This document shows, one piece after another, positions 1 to 11,579 of a stretch of 64,000 bases of DNA (the stretch's first letter is position 1; the number at the start of each line of letters is the position of its first letter). Both the position numbers and the translations under genes were made by a program. The DNA lies in NCBI GenBank assembly GCA_037576195.1, contig CM075102.1, forward strand, positions 47,178,745 to 47,242,744, given 5' to 3'. The DNA is from Phytoseiulus persimilis (Eukaryota; Arthropoda; Arachnida; Mesostigmata; Phytoseiidae). The notes below the pieces were generated by a model. The model was not told the DNA's origin and searched no databases. It saw only the letters and a list, made by a program, of their open reading frames with translations.

Positions 1-449
1 ATTCGCCCTCATCGGACGAAACGGCACCGGACAACAACAACGTGGTCGTGGTGAAGCGACGACGAGAAGAACGCAAGGAGTTGAATAAAGACAAGCGTAG
101 ATGCACGATTGAAATCAGACGCCAAAGTGGACCCGCAGCCTCTTCGGATAAGCGAGAGGTTGGCATCTTGTTTCGTATATATTGAGAGCAGGTCATGTGT
201 ACTGATTACGATCGATTCTCGTCTCTGCGAAAAACTTACGCATTCCTCCTCGTTCTCCCACAGAGACAAACGCGTCGGGCGCATTCGGAGCCTCGCGAAG
301 AAGCCGCAAATGCACCTAAAGACAATCAGCAGGTCAACATCAACAGAGATTCACTCCGAGAGAAGATAACCAAAGATCCGAAAAACCCAAGAGTCGAAGA
401 AGAAGCTCGGAGGGAGCAAGTCGCTCTGCCGCCGCAACCCATATACCCT

Positions 450-3400
450 ATGAAAAAAGCTAAACTCGTAGATGTCAATGATCACCTCACATGTCCGCTC
501 TGCCATGGGTACTTTGTTGATGCTACGACAATTGTGGAATGTCTTCACTCTTGTAAGTGTTGCATGAGTAGACAAGTATAGTGGACAACATGGAACGTTC
601 CCGGCTTGCCGTGCGACAATCTCAAAGGTGCTGCTTATCAGCATCCTAACTCCTCTAGTCGATCCGATCGAGGAGCCCTCCAACTCCTCGCACCAATCTT
701 CTTGTGTCATAGCAAGTAAAATAATTGATTTCCATGGCTTTGCAGTTTGTCGTACTTGCATCATCAAACACCTGAGCAAAAATCAATTCCCGACATGTCC
801 TGTTTGCAAGTTCCAACTAGCTGGAACCAAACTGCACCAATACCTTCGTAGCGATTCGACCCTTCAAGACATCGTCTACAAGCTGGTCCCTAGTCTATTC
901 CGTAATGAAATGAAACGGAGAAGGGATTTTTACGCCGAGCTTCCTCTTTCTCGTAAGTGGATTTTATTCCCTCACAACATATCGAGCCCTCTCCCCATCG
1001 AAGCTGGGCTACCACCGCGTGGATAGATCGCGGTCATCATGGAACAGTATCTTACCATTTTGCTTACTCATTTCAGCGAAAAGTCCCAACTGGACCAATC
1101 TCTCGAGCGAGGAGAAAGGCGATCTGATCAATGTGGACAGATTAATTTTCCACGACTCCGACACGATCTCAGTTCTGCTAGAATACTGCCCCAAAGATTT
1201 GGCTGTGAGACAGTTCCACCTCCGTCCCCACAAGCAGCCGGAAATTAGCTATGGAAAGAGATTTATGGAATGTCCGGGAGCTTTCAAGATCAAGTGTCTG
1301 AAGAAGTTCCTCCGCGCCAAGTTGGGTATAGTGAAAAAAGAAACCATCGACATCCTCTACATGCAGGACATCCTCCTCGATGATTACAGCATGGTCGACA
1401 TCGCGTACATTTATGCCTGGAGAGCGAATGAGCCTCTCAAACTGTACTATAAGTTTGGAAATCTCGAGCAGAGACTTCCTCCAGAGCAGTTGAATGACGT
1501 GCTGAATAACAAAAGGGAGAAAATTGTGATCAAGGGAGAGAACGACCAAGAGATTGTAGAATACATCCAACAGCAGCAGCTAGATTCGACTGCGATTCTT
1601 CGGGAGAAAAATAGCGTCAAGTCACAGCAACAACAACACCACCCAGAGGAAGGTGCGACCGAAGCAAAACGGAAAACACAGAACGTCAAGTCAACAGGAA
1701 CGTCCCTCGCGAAACGTGCCCGGGTCGAAAATCCTCAACCTGCGTCGAAACTCGATGTGAAAGAAGAGAACTTGTTCGTTGAGAAGAAATCCACCATAGA
1801 CGTTTCCATAGAATCATCCCTCCAGCTGAATGCACACAATGCGCAACTGCATACACTGGCACACGTGGCCGCTCAAGCGCAACCGGTTGCAGTTCCGACT
1901 GTACCAGTCTGCAGAAGTCCATCTACCGCAGATGCCGATCACGTGTCTCCGGTGACTACAGTCGCCGTGTGCGTCAGTCCCAAGTCAACCCTGCCGGCTT
2001 CGAGTCTACCCTTGACGTCCTCAGCGAGCTCATCATTATCGACACAAGCAGCCGTTTCGAGCATATCAAGTTCATTAGTGTCATCAATGTCATCGAGCGC
2101 TGTCACTTCACATATACAAGCTGCTGTGCCGAAGAAAGCTGCCGCAACGGTGACTACCAGCTGCACTGCCACAAAGCCTAGTGTCCTGGCTCCTTCTAGT
2201 GTCAGCAATAGTAATCAAACTCAGAGCATTTCGATATCGCATCTGCAATTGCCGCAAATAGTGACCAGTGTAGCTCAACCCCCTCTATCGATTGTCGTTC
2301 CAAACGGGATGACTGGAGACAAAATGGCGATGTGTAGAATTGGTGAGTGTCTTCGGGTCTGAACGAGAGTGCTCCGGTATTCCATGATCCATCAGTCGGC
2401 AAGAAGTACCTGTATTGACATCATGCTTTTTTCAAGGTAATCCCTCCGCTGTGCCAGCCAATCCTAGCCAACAGCAGCATCTGCAACCATCGCAACAGCA
2501 GACTCAACCCTCTCCGCAACAACAGCAGCAGCACCAGCAGCAACAACAACAGCAGCATCAGCAGCAGCAACAACAATTTCATCAGACTTTCATTAACCAG
2601 CAACTCATTCAGCAGCATCTTCAATCGATGCTGCAACAAAATTTCCAGCCCGCTTTTGCGCAGGGCGTCGTTGTGCAGAACTCGAATGGGACTGTTACGA
2701 GTATCGGAGGCCCGGGAGCTGCAGGCTTACAACAACCGATGAGTTTCATTCTGCCACACGGAGTGACATTGTCCCCTGTGCAGCCGCAGCAAGCTTCCGC
2801 TGCCCACCAGCTGCAAGCTCATCATCAGCTACAGCTGCAAACGCACCAGGTTCAATCTTTGCAATCGTCTCAGCAGCAAGGTCAATCCCAACAGCCGACC
2901 CTGGTCCTGAACAATTCGCCAATGAAGCTGATGCCGACAGGCCCTATGACGCCACAGCAACAGCAACAGTTCCAGCAGCAGCTGCTACAGCAGCACTTCG
3001 TCCAGCAACAGCAGCAGCTGCAAATATTGAACTTCCAACAGCAGCAGCATCAACAGCAGCAGCAGCAGCAGCATCAACAACAGCAGCAGGCCCAGCAGCA
3101 GTTGACGTTGTCGCAACAACAGCCGCAAATCCAAATTCAGAACAGCAACAACAACAAAAAAGCTCCAAAGCCCCGACCTCCGAAAATCAATCCCCGCAAG
3201 ACGCCTCCTGCACAAATCGTTGTCCAAGCATCGAACGTTCCCAACGTCCCCACGTTAACGGTGCTCCCACCTGTTGCTCCAGCTATTTCAAGTTCTTCTC
3301 CAAGTGCTCCTGCGGCAACAACGAGCGCTCCTACTGTTTCTCTGCCTGGAATCACAATTCAACCAGTTGTTATACCACCGACACCTCAGCCGAAGGGCGC

Positions 3401-4246
3401 TGCAGCAACGCAGCAAGTGCCTACTCCAACGACGACAGCGCAGCAGTCAGCTGCAGGGGTTTTGCCGGCTGACAACTCCCTTGTGTCTCAAGTGAGTTGT
3501 CCTCGATCCTCATGATTCCCTTGGTAGAGGTCACCAGCCTCCTCCACCCCATCGACTTTTCAGATCTCTCGGCAAGTTCCGATTTCGGACTAATAGAGCT
3601 TCCTTTACAGCTTGCGCCACCGACAACGAAAATCTCATCCACGACTAGTCTGCCCACATCCCCAGAGCTTACCATAACCCCTATCGAAACGAAGACAGCC
3701 ACTCCGCCCTCCGGCGGAGCTCCGTCTTCCGCAGCTTCATCACCTTCCCTCAGCGCATCGTCGCCTTATGATCCCATGAAACGACTTTTGAGTCTTATGC
3801 CGCCCGATCACAAGGATGTCGAAGCTACCAAAGCCAGGCCTCAAACCCCCGCAAGCTTGCAAACATCGAGTACGACCAGTACTGCTCCAACCTCATCTAT
3901 GTCGGCGTCGACCAACAATACGGGCGGAAACAAGATAGTTCAACCCTTGAACCGCAAGCTCACCATGGCGCCAGCGTCTCCCCCCAACTCGTTGACAACT
4001 GTAAACCAGATCCAACTCCCAACGCAGGGTCACAGAAAGCCCCACATTCCCATCGCAGCATTGCCCAACCGTCCGATCGCGCCACGTCCCGCCCAGGCTT
4101 CTGTGACTGCGAACAACAATAACAACAAAAGTGCACTGCTGGCTGCGACGCAGCCCAAAACACCCCCTCCCGTTTCTCAAGCAACGAATACTTTGGTTGC
4201 CGTGGTGGTTAGCTCGGCAGCGACACCGACTTCCATCAAATCATAG
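450..4246 (+). CDS. Polycomb group RING finger protein (PCGF; Psc/Su(z)2/BMI1 type)
   Basis: Core subunit of a PRC1-type Polycomb complex. In this family the RING pairs with RING1 to ubiquitinate histone H2A and compact chromatin in the nucleus. Exons are 450-552, 746-952, 1077-2342, 2437-3491 and 3611-4246, all with GT-AG borders and consistent phases, giving about 1088 residues. A perfect C3HC4 RING is seen (C15, C18, C31, H33, C36, C39, C52, C55), rebuilt across intron 1, followed by the family block [26 protein letters not shown] (ubiquitin-like) domain lies at about 155-230. The rest is a low-complexity Ser/Pro/Thr tail with long glutamine tracts from about residue 530 to 770. The tail is much longer than in BMI1 and recalls the disordered C-terminus of fly Psc. 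I chose ATG 450 because it gives a BMI1-like N-terminus. An in-frame ATG at 195 would add 85 residues, and an acceptor-like CCCACAG ending at 262 leaves room for an upstream exon. Confidence 0.93.
2512..3110 (+). repeat. CAG/CAA glutamine-codon repeats in PCGF exon 4
   Basis: Two dense blocks of mixed CAG and CAA codons, about 2512-2577 and 2944-3110, encode the polyglutamine stretches of the Polycomb gene. CAA interruptions and CAT (His) codons break the tracts. Such interruptions usually stabilise a triplet repeat, but the blocks are still likely to vary in length between individuals. Confidence 0.85.
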
Positions 4247-5916
4247 GAGTGTTGCTGATCCCTTGCCCGGAGAACATCCGAGGCGTTCTCTACGTAATGA
4301 GATGGAGGGGTCGAAGTGGGACAAATGAATACACCTTGGAACGTTTCGGGGAGTCGACTCGAAGCTCCCCAATGTAAATATAGATAGATCAATGCTGAGA
4401 AGCGTCACGCCGCCGTCTCATAAGGGAAGATGGCGACAGGATGTATCAACGATGTTTATATTGAAGTCGGAGCGGAATGCGGAACCGTGACAGGAGAATG
4501 CGACAGTTTTGTAAGACGGTAGATGCTACAAGCCCAACGAGTCTCAAACGGGTCACGACAGAACACAGACCGGATCCCAATTATGTATCTATTTGAATGA
4601 GAGGGTCGTTAGAGAACAATGAGTTTGACTATTCTTCGCCCCAGGAGTTTTTCCAGCAAGAATCCACTTGTTTTCTTAGTGGGAGAACAACATAGAATGG
4701 GGGAACGTCGAGAGAAAATCAGAAGAAAATCTGATTTCGCACCTTTCGACAAGCTCAGAGCTAGAAACGTTGTATGGGCCAATGGTGAACCAAATAGAAT
4801 ATGAATGACCCGCGGTGCCAACTCTGTGAGTTGGTCGCGACTCCACCACGGCTTGGAGTGACTCCTCCCGCAGCAACTCTAAGGGGATCGCTGATTGTCA
4901 TCATCCACTGAATGTAAATTTGATGTTCGAAAGGCACATTTATCGATTGGAGGTTGGAAGATAACTTTGAAAGATATATTTATTGAAACGGATCCGGACA
5001 ATAAATGATTGTCCGAGTGTACATTCATTTCTTCAATTATCTTTCGGCTGTGTTCTCCAGATCGGGACTTGGATTTATTCGATCTTTCATGTGCATGTAA
5101 AATTCCTTTCAGGGGTATAATCTTTTCTTGCATCCACCGGTGCTTCTTCGTTGCTTCTTATGCTTCTTTGTCTTCTCATCATCCCAGGATTTCTTTGGTA
5201 TTTCTGAGGCCCATCGGTGTTGAACCGGGGCGAAGTTACAGTTGGTGGGCGGATCCCAGCTGGGAGATTTTTCCTTTCTCGCGTACCAACAAGGAATCGA
5301 TTTTTCGTTTGCCATGAAGACGAATTGTCCTTGGATCTAGTGTACGGATCCAGTGTAATCTCTCCGAATTGCAGTCCCAGAATCACCAGTCGGGGAGTCC
5401 CAGACGTCGTCGGTTGGTTCCCGACCCCCCATGTCGTTGATTTCAGAATTCGAAGGAGTCGCCAAGAATTCGATGAGGATTGGAACCAGAATCACTTGCA
5501 ACCTTCACGGAGATTGATGATACCATGTAAATCTGCAAAGTATCCACGGAGAAACCCCGTTTCGTCCAGGATGGACCGCTCGGTTCACGCTTTCGGGGCA
5601 AAAGCAGCTCCGTCCTTTCTCCTCCTCGGAGGACCACAGAGACGCCTTCTCGATCCAGAAATGCCTATGTGAATTTACTCGAGGCCATTATCGAGGAGGC
5701 TCATTTGGACGAAATACCAGCAACGCTACAAGCGCACCGGAAAGTGTGCGAAATTGACTACGTTGATATTCTCCGGAGAAAAACGTTCCGATCAGAAAAG
5801 GTCTTCGAGCTGTACACGCGTCATGTACATCCAACCTTAATGAGGGAATGAGCCAGCTGGAGGGCAACTCCTCCGAAGCTCCGATGGTGGGAGTGGGAGT
5901 CGTCCATGAAGCCTTG
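4247..5916. other. Intergenic stretch and PCGF 3' region
   Basis: The first part is probably PCGF 3' UTR. The rest holds only short open frames with no recognisable domain. I see no gene, RNA or repeat here. Confidence 0.5.
5000..5005 (+). promoter_or_regulatory. Candidate poly(A) signal of the PCGF gene
   Basis: An AATAAA hexamer lies about 750 bases after the PCGF stop codon, on the coding strand. It is the first canonical hexamer I noticed downstream. No transcript evidence is available, so the 3' end is a guess. Confidence 0.35.
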
Positions 5917-6803
5917 TTCAGACTAGGCCTTCCAGCGGATCCGGACCCGCAGGATCCGCAAGATATTCGCGGATCCAGATCCGCAGGATCCACGAGGTAT
6001 TCGCGGATCCGGATCCGCAAGACCAGCGCACATTTAATCGTGAAATTCCATGAATGAATGGTCGTAGGGCAAACACGGATTACCTGTCTTTTGTTGTGGT
6101 TATAAAACGTGGATCCGTAGCCCGATGGTGTCAACCCTACAGGGTATTTTTAAGTCGGGAATTTCGAGCCCGATTCTGTTTTGTTTGTTTGTGTGTCCGT
6201 ATCGCGCCACAGTAGCTCAGAGGCAGCTGTCAGATTTTGGAGTCCATACCGCTCACCCCTGTTCAGCCCGAACGGGACTTCAGCATCTTGCGAATGATCC
6301 TCGGCGAAAACCGCGTGAGCCTCGAACCAGAAAGTTTGAACGATACTTCCATGCTATGAAGAGCGTTTGAATCGGCAAGAAGGAAGCCATCAAAATCCAC
6401 CGGTGATCCGAGCAAGAATTTGTAGATGAGAAATTCGTAATGATAGAATACAGCCCTCTCAAGAGTTCCCTAACTCGCTTTGTGATGTACATAGTTCATT
6501 GTATGCTTGTTCTTTTACAGTAAATTAAACAATGCGTTCATTTGGCGAGTTGCCACATGAATGCAAGCGCTCATAAAGTATGTACTGGGCTTTTCTTCTC
6601 TCACTGCTCCCCCATATCAAGTTATGAAAAGAAGATGCACTGGACCACGCCTCGAGGACAGCGTGTTGCGAGTCTACTTGGTAGTTATGAGCTGGAAACA
6701 GTTTGAGTCACTTTGCGGATCCGTTCTGCAGAGATCCGCGAATCCTACTTCACGGGATCCGCGGATCTCAAATTTTGCGGATCTTTGGAAGGCCTAGTTC
6801 AGA
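5917..6803. mobile_element. Non-autonomous TIR element with GGATCC palindromes (element A)
   Basis: The element proper is 5923-6797 (875 bp). Both ends carry the same 12-bp inverted repeat, CTAGGCCTTCCA, and the insertion is flanked by the 6-bp direct repeat TTCAGA (5917-5922 and 6798-6803). Just inside each end is a cluster of GGATCC / GCGGATC palindromic units (about 5937-6010 on the left, 6716-6785 on the right). No transposase-like frame is present, so it would depend on an enzyme supplied elsewhere. A 6-bp duplication does not fit hAT (8 bp) or Tc1/mariner (TA). I do not assign a superfamily. Confidence 0.8.
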
Positions 6804-7282
6804 CTGGCGTGGTCGATGTGTATCACGTGGACGGCTTACGCGTGCGCAACGCGCAACGTCGGTCTCATCAACAGAACCTTGCCCTCTTCCGCTCGCGCCT
6901 GCCTGCTCGGCCACTCACTTGCGGGCGCGTCGCCTGTTTTGAGGGGATGTCCAATTGATCTACTTCGAAGACAAGCGAGCAGCAGTTGGGAGCCGGAATT
7001 TTCAGGTTCTTCTCGGCTGTTCCGTTCTCCAGGAGTTTGCGGCGGAAATCTGCATAGTTCGGAACCAGACCGTAGTACATGGGCATGTCGAGATGAATGA
7101 ACGGTGGGATTCAAGCAGGGTGAATTCTTCGACCCCGGGCTCCATGAGTGAGTGTTCAATATCCCGCTTTTTCTCTCGGACACCGACACGGCTTGCTATA
7201 ATATTTGAACAAACAACTATCCTTGTCGATGCCCTCGTGTTGGATAAATGGGGTGTGTGAATGAGGAACAACTGTGAATATA

Positions 7283-7288
7283 TTTATT
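7283..7288 (-). promoter_or_regulatory. Poly(A) signal of the NATD1-like gene
   Basis: TTTATT on + reads AATAAA on the minus strand. It lies 64 bases beyond the stop codon of the NATD1-like exon, which supports that exon as the true 3' end of a transcript. Confidence 0.6.
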
Positions 7289-7351
7289 CACGATATCATG
7301 GCGTTACTTTCTATTCCAATTGCCGGTACTGATATCTGAGGGAGGAATCAT

Positions 7352-7584
7352 TCAGGTCGCTACCAGGCTCAAGTAGTGTTTTCCCGCGTCCTTCTTCAAA
7401 TAGGCGATTAGGTAAGTGCACGTCACCCGAGTCCTCAAGTTATTCTTTTCGACGAAGTCAAACGCTTCTTTCGCGAGCAAAGCTGCCACTCCTTGTCCTC
7501 GAAACACGGGCGGGACCTCGGTGTGTGTTAGGTCCAGGAGACCGGGTCCAATTTCCTCGTATCTCAGGAGCGCCTTGTCATTCC
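7352..7584 (-). CDS. NATD1-like N-acetyltransferase, C-terminal exon (partial gene)
   Basis: Last coding exon of a small GNAT-fold protein of the NATD1/GTLF3B family. These proteins have a minimal acetyl-CoA-binding acetyltransferase fold; substrate and biological role are poorly known. The exon starts after a CTTTCCAG acceptor at 7585-7587 and ends at TGA 7352-7354. It encodes about 77 residues, including LDLTHTEVPPVFRGQGVAAL, which holds the family HTEVP...(Y/F)RG(R/Q)G(I/V)A signature and the pyrophosphate-binding loop RGQGVA. After it come an FDFVEKN helix and an LIAYLKKD block ending near the normal C-terminus. An AATAAA hexamer sits 64 bases downstream. The 5' exon or exons must lie at higher coordinates on the minus strand, but I could not identify them. 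The N-terminal part of NATD1 is short and poorly conserved, so this is not by itself evidence of a broken gene. Confidence 0.8.
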
Positions 7585-7591
7585 CTGGAAA

Positions 7592-10500
7592 GGAAGACAG
7601 AACCAATCGTGGTGATCAAATCCACAGCGACGTTCCACGTGAAGCTCCAAGATTCTCGAGACAGCATTCGACGAGACCGCGAGAAAAAGCTCGCTGCCTG
7701 CTCCCTCTGGAAAATTCCGGAGAGCTGCATCTATGCGGCACTGCTGTCGAGAATGAGGGTTCTACACGGTCAATACGCGCGGGAACACGGAGCCCACAAC
7801 GATTGCTCACTACGAAAGGCACACAGCTACAGCTCGGAAAGACCGACTGAACGTCTGTTCGCCGACTCCGACGGCCAACTTCTCGAAAACGTACTTCTCA
7901 CCGCCGCGGCAAGACTATCTCTCTGAGTCTATCTCGACTCTCTAACTGGACTTCGGGATGTTCGCCAAAGCGTCAGGGATGAGGATCGCGTGTTGCTGAG
8001 TGCGACGCCGCGAGCTCCCGGCTTCGCATAACCCCAGAAGGTTTTCTCGTGGTTTTGATTTCTCTGAGTTTGAGTTCGCCGTTGTGCCCGTCGATGAACG
8101 GCTCTGTGGTTCCCATGACCACGTTTGCGGTGGACAAGGGCTTCGATTTTGTTGTGACTTCCGATTCACGCTGGTTATGTTGGAGATTCATAAAAAAGAG
8201 GCGGCAACAGCGTTGAACTCCGCACGGTTAAAATTCAAGATTCCTTGCTGACGACACGTATACACTCAAACTCGATGGCGGCAAGCAGGTCGGGTTCTAC
8301 GATAAACTAGTTTTACACTGACGGCTCTCACGACCAAGCCACTGGTTCCGTCATTCACACGCACCCATTTTCACGAAAAACTCGCGATTCTTCTTGTCGT
8401 GCGTAATTGATGGCGCAGGTTCTTTTGATGCCATCGACCTGGTCAGAACTCGTGAGGAACCTAAGCTTCGAAGAACGCTGGCCATACCTGCGAATGAAAT
8501 ATTCGTCACGCTAATAGGTTCATACCATAAGACATGCCGTGCTCAGGAGCGGAGAAACGGGGGAACGGAAAAGCGACGGGCCATTGGATCGGAAGGATAT
8601 GGTGTTGGAGAAGTGCTTCGTTGAATTGGAATATGGCTGCGGGGCTCGACGTAGAGCCCCGAATCGGGGCGACGCTATAGGTTTCAGGGATATATCGTAG
8701 GAAGGAATGGAGATACCGCTGACGTATGGCGCACCGTATACAAGAGATGGGAAGATGATACTGATGATCTTTACTGAATACGAAGGAGCCTCCGAGTCGA
8801 GCCTCAGGCGCCGATGTCTGAAGTGAGGACTATCGCGAATGCTAAGATAATGAGCTGATCAGGAGGTCCTCGATGGAACTGCATGGCGAGACCGGACGGC
8901 AATTTCGGCGTAGCAGGTCTGAGTCTTCCATCTCATGCGGCCTTCGTCCCGAGCTAGATGGGTGGAGAATAACTCATTGAGTTGCTAGAAAAACTGCCAC
9001 CACGGATGTCGCGAATGAATTGCAATGATTCCAATGTTTCGTGGTGAAGCCTTCGCTCGTGAGACCTACAGCGTACCTCCACTGATTCCTCTCAGACCTC
9101 TACAAAGCTCGCATATGTAGCACGCTGCTGCAATTTTTCCGTAGCTTCATGCTTGACCACGTTCCTCGTGTTATCGTTTGTTCACGTCCTCCACCAGGTT
9201 TTCGTTGTGATAAATGTCGGCATCTCACGCCATCACTGACACTTCCTGGACTCTCAGACTTCCCAAGACTGAACTCCATGGCGGAGGGCAACATAACGTC
9301 TCGCAAAATATATTCGTAGACCTGTTCTCCTCCGAAACTCGAGGCTTCTTCTTGACCACCCGTGCATGGAGATCACCATCTCGAATTCGAAGCTCAAGTG
9401 TACTCTGGGTACTCTTCTGAACAGTACCCCACACCGAGTAAAATCAGCTCCCCTGGAGCTGCCATTCTTAGCTTCCTCAACTGTGATTCTGAACAAATCC
9501 TAGCTCAACGATGCTGAGGACACAGCTCACTCTTTCCTCGGAGGATTCCCGTCTCACAAATCTCAACATTCTTTCCGACAACAACGCGTTGCCCCCTTCG
9601 TCAACTGTCGCAACATTAGACATGACCCTTTCAAATGGCTTAATCATCATCATGATCAATAATCATCAATCATCCCACAACAATGGCTCATTTTGAGTCA
9701 GCGTCTTAGAAGCTAGGCTCCCTTCTTCACACCGAGTGCTATTTTTCGTCTCTGACCCTTTGTTGCTCTATCGAACCCAATTTCGTCCCTATCTCGTGAA
9801 CTGCTCGCATGTCTGGACGAGTGTTACCTCAATCCGTTACAAAAGCTTGCCGTTCGTCTTTACCGCGACGAAACCCGGTGCTTGTCCCTGGAATCCTTGT
9901 CTTTTTGACGCAAGGTCACCGCCCTCTATCTATTCTAGTGATGTTTTCATTGAAGGTTATCAGCTCAAATCTATTTCCTCGTGTCTCCCTCTTCGGTTCC
10001 CACTCGTGTAACTTAACGTAGTGTCTTGGGTTCTCTCCCCAGTGGGCATTATTCATAAGAGCTATTTTCCTCCCTTTCGCACTCACGATTCCTTTCATGA
10101 ATCACAAGGTCTCCCCCTGAGTTGCTCGATCGATAGCACTCGCTCTCAACTGTGTGATCCAGTGGTCTATCAGAACCAGAGTTTCCTTCTTTTATTGTTT
10201 GCTCCAGGTTCGCTTGACACCCCTGAACTCGATCGGTTGACTTGGTCAGTCTTGTAGAACGAGCTCAACAATCGAGGGGTATTTTTTGAGCCGCGCTAGA
10301 GCATGCAATTCTCGACCGATTTAGGCGACTGAAAAAAAGGAGAAAGATGCGCCATCGATCGCAGCAAAGAAACCGATGATTTTTCACCGCGTAATGAGCA
10401 AGAAGAAAGAGAGGAAATTCTCGACTCACGATGTATACTCTGTTCCTTCGGATGACTTAATCAGTCTTTGAGAACGATTCCGATCTCCAAGAGAACAATG

Positions 10501-10738
10501 GGATCCAGGAATCACGGAGAGCCTCAAGTCAGCTCTGTGCGATAGCGCCTTGAGCTTCAATAGAATTGGAATTTTCGAAACTGCATCGAAGGCGATGGCT
10601 GCTTCATCGCTCACCTTCCAGACGGCAGAGAGCGAGAGAGATAGATATCCAAAAGAGAGAAGATCTTGAGCTCAGAGGAACAGATGATGGATATGATTGA
10701 AGAGAGAGTGGAGTTCACTCTGACTGCTCATCCTAGTA
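7592..10738. other. Intergenic stretch without a supported gene
   Basis: The first few hundred bases may hold the missing NATD1-like 5' exon. The remainder has short overlapping frames on both strands but no conserved motif. Around 7973-8320 there are coding-like fragments on both strands that I could not assign. Confidence 0.45.
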
Positions 10739-11579
10739 CTTGAGACCAGTGCCGTAACAAGGGTCAGTGGCGCCCGGGGCGGTCAACGAAAATGGCGCCC
10801 CCCCCCCCCCTTCCCCCCTCCCCTCCTCGTGTCATGAAATATCAGCCAGAATTACATGGATGAAACATCGAATGTGTTGATTCGGCCAAGGTTATTTATT
10901 ATCCAAGCTTCAAAACTGAACCTTCCGAGCTTTCATGATCGCGAATTCGTTGATCGCATCGTCCATTTCGATGTCATTCGAGTTTTCATGCTCGATCGAC
11001 AGGATCGCGAGGTTTGAGAGCCGTAATTAGCTCATGCTGGAGCGGAGATAAGATTTAATCAATTCCAACTTCGAAAAGCTCCTCCCACAGCTCGCCGAAC
11101 TAATGGCTACGGTAAGAGAGAGTCGGAGAGCTATGACGATATTTTGGACGCAGATGTCCAGATCATACGTTTTGATAAACTGCAGGAGCTCCAAAGGCCC
11201 TCCATCGAGCATCGAGCTCTTCTCCTCTGCCGGACAGACTTTCACAATCTCCTGAATTCGTCCCGGCTCGACTAGGAACTCCGTTTTGTCGATGTCGATG
11301 GCCTCTGACCGCGTTGTGGTCTTCTCGTTCGCGGCGGTCAGTCCGTCGAGAACGTCTAAAATCTTCGCGAAGTGATTTTTTATCGCGGAAACTGCATCAT
11401 ATCGTGCGTCCTTTGGCGTTAGTTTGTCCCGGACAGGGACGTTCCCTGTCTCATATGAGAATCCGAAGTTACCTCTAACAGAGAAGAGCCGAAATCGGCG
11501 CCCCCTGTACTCCTCGGTCAGGTGGCGCCCGGGGCGGTCCGCCCCTCCGCCCCCCCCTTGTTAAGCTACTGCTTGAGAC
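10739..11579 (-). mobile_element. hAT-superfamily DNA transposon relic
   Basis: The element is 10747-11571 (825 bp), flanked by an exact 8-bp direct repeat CTTGAGAC (10739-10746 and 11572-11579), the duplication length typical of hAT. The ends form an imperfect 16-bp inverted repeat, CAGTGCCGTAACAAGG against CAGTAGCTTAACAAGG (13 of 16). Both subterminal regions carry GGCGCCCGGGGCGG, and the left one also has a run of about ten C. Between them, on the minus strand, is the C-terminal part of a transposase. The element lacks most of the coding region and is surely immobile on its own. Confidence 0.9.
10910..11480 (-). pseudogene. hAT transposase C-terminal remnant (ZMYM1/DUF4371-like)
   Basis: Minus-strand reading shows the hAT C-terminal dimerisation block. 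The stretch NIVIALRLSLTVAISSASCG precedes RSFSKLELIKSYLRSSMS, and the AS.GRSFSKL..IKSYLRS pattern is diagnostic. A TAA at 11027-11029 interrupts the frame, but translation continues in the same frame with LRLSNLAILSIEHENS, the expected next family motif, to TGA at 10910-10912. The frame stays open upstream to about 11480 without a start codon. The N-terminal zinc finger and catalytic domain are missing. This is a decayed fragment inside the hAT element. Confidence 0.85.

Noticed and set aside
3563..3610. Acceptor CTTTTCAG ending at 3562 for PCGF exon 5
   Set aside because: Using it leads to an early stop after ten codons in the required phase. The acceptor CTTTACAG ending at 3610 keeps the frame open to the natural stop.
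7973..8320. Fragments faintly reminiscent of a porin-like protein on both strands
   Set aside because: Only scattered residues match and the fragments lie on opposite strands, so I treat the resemblance as chance.
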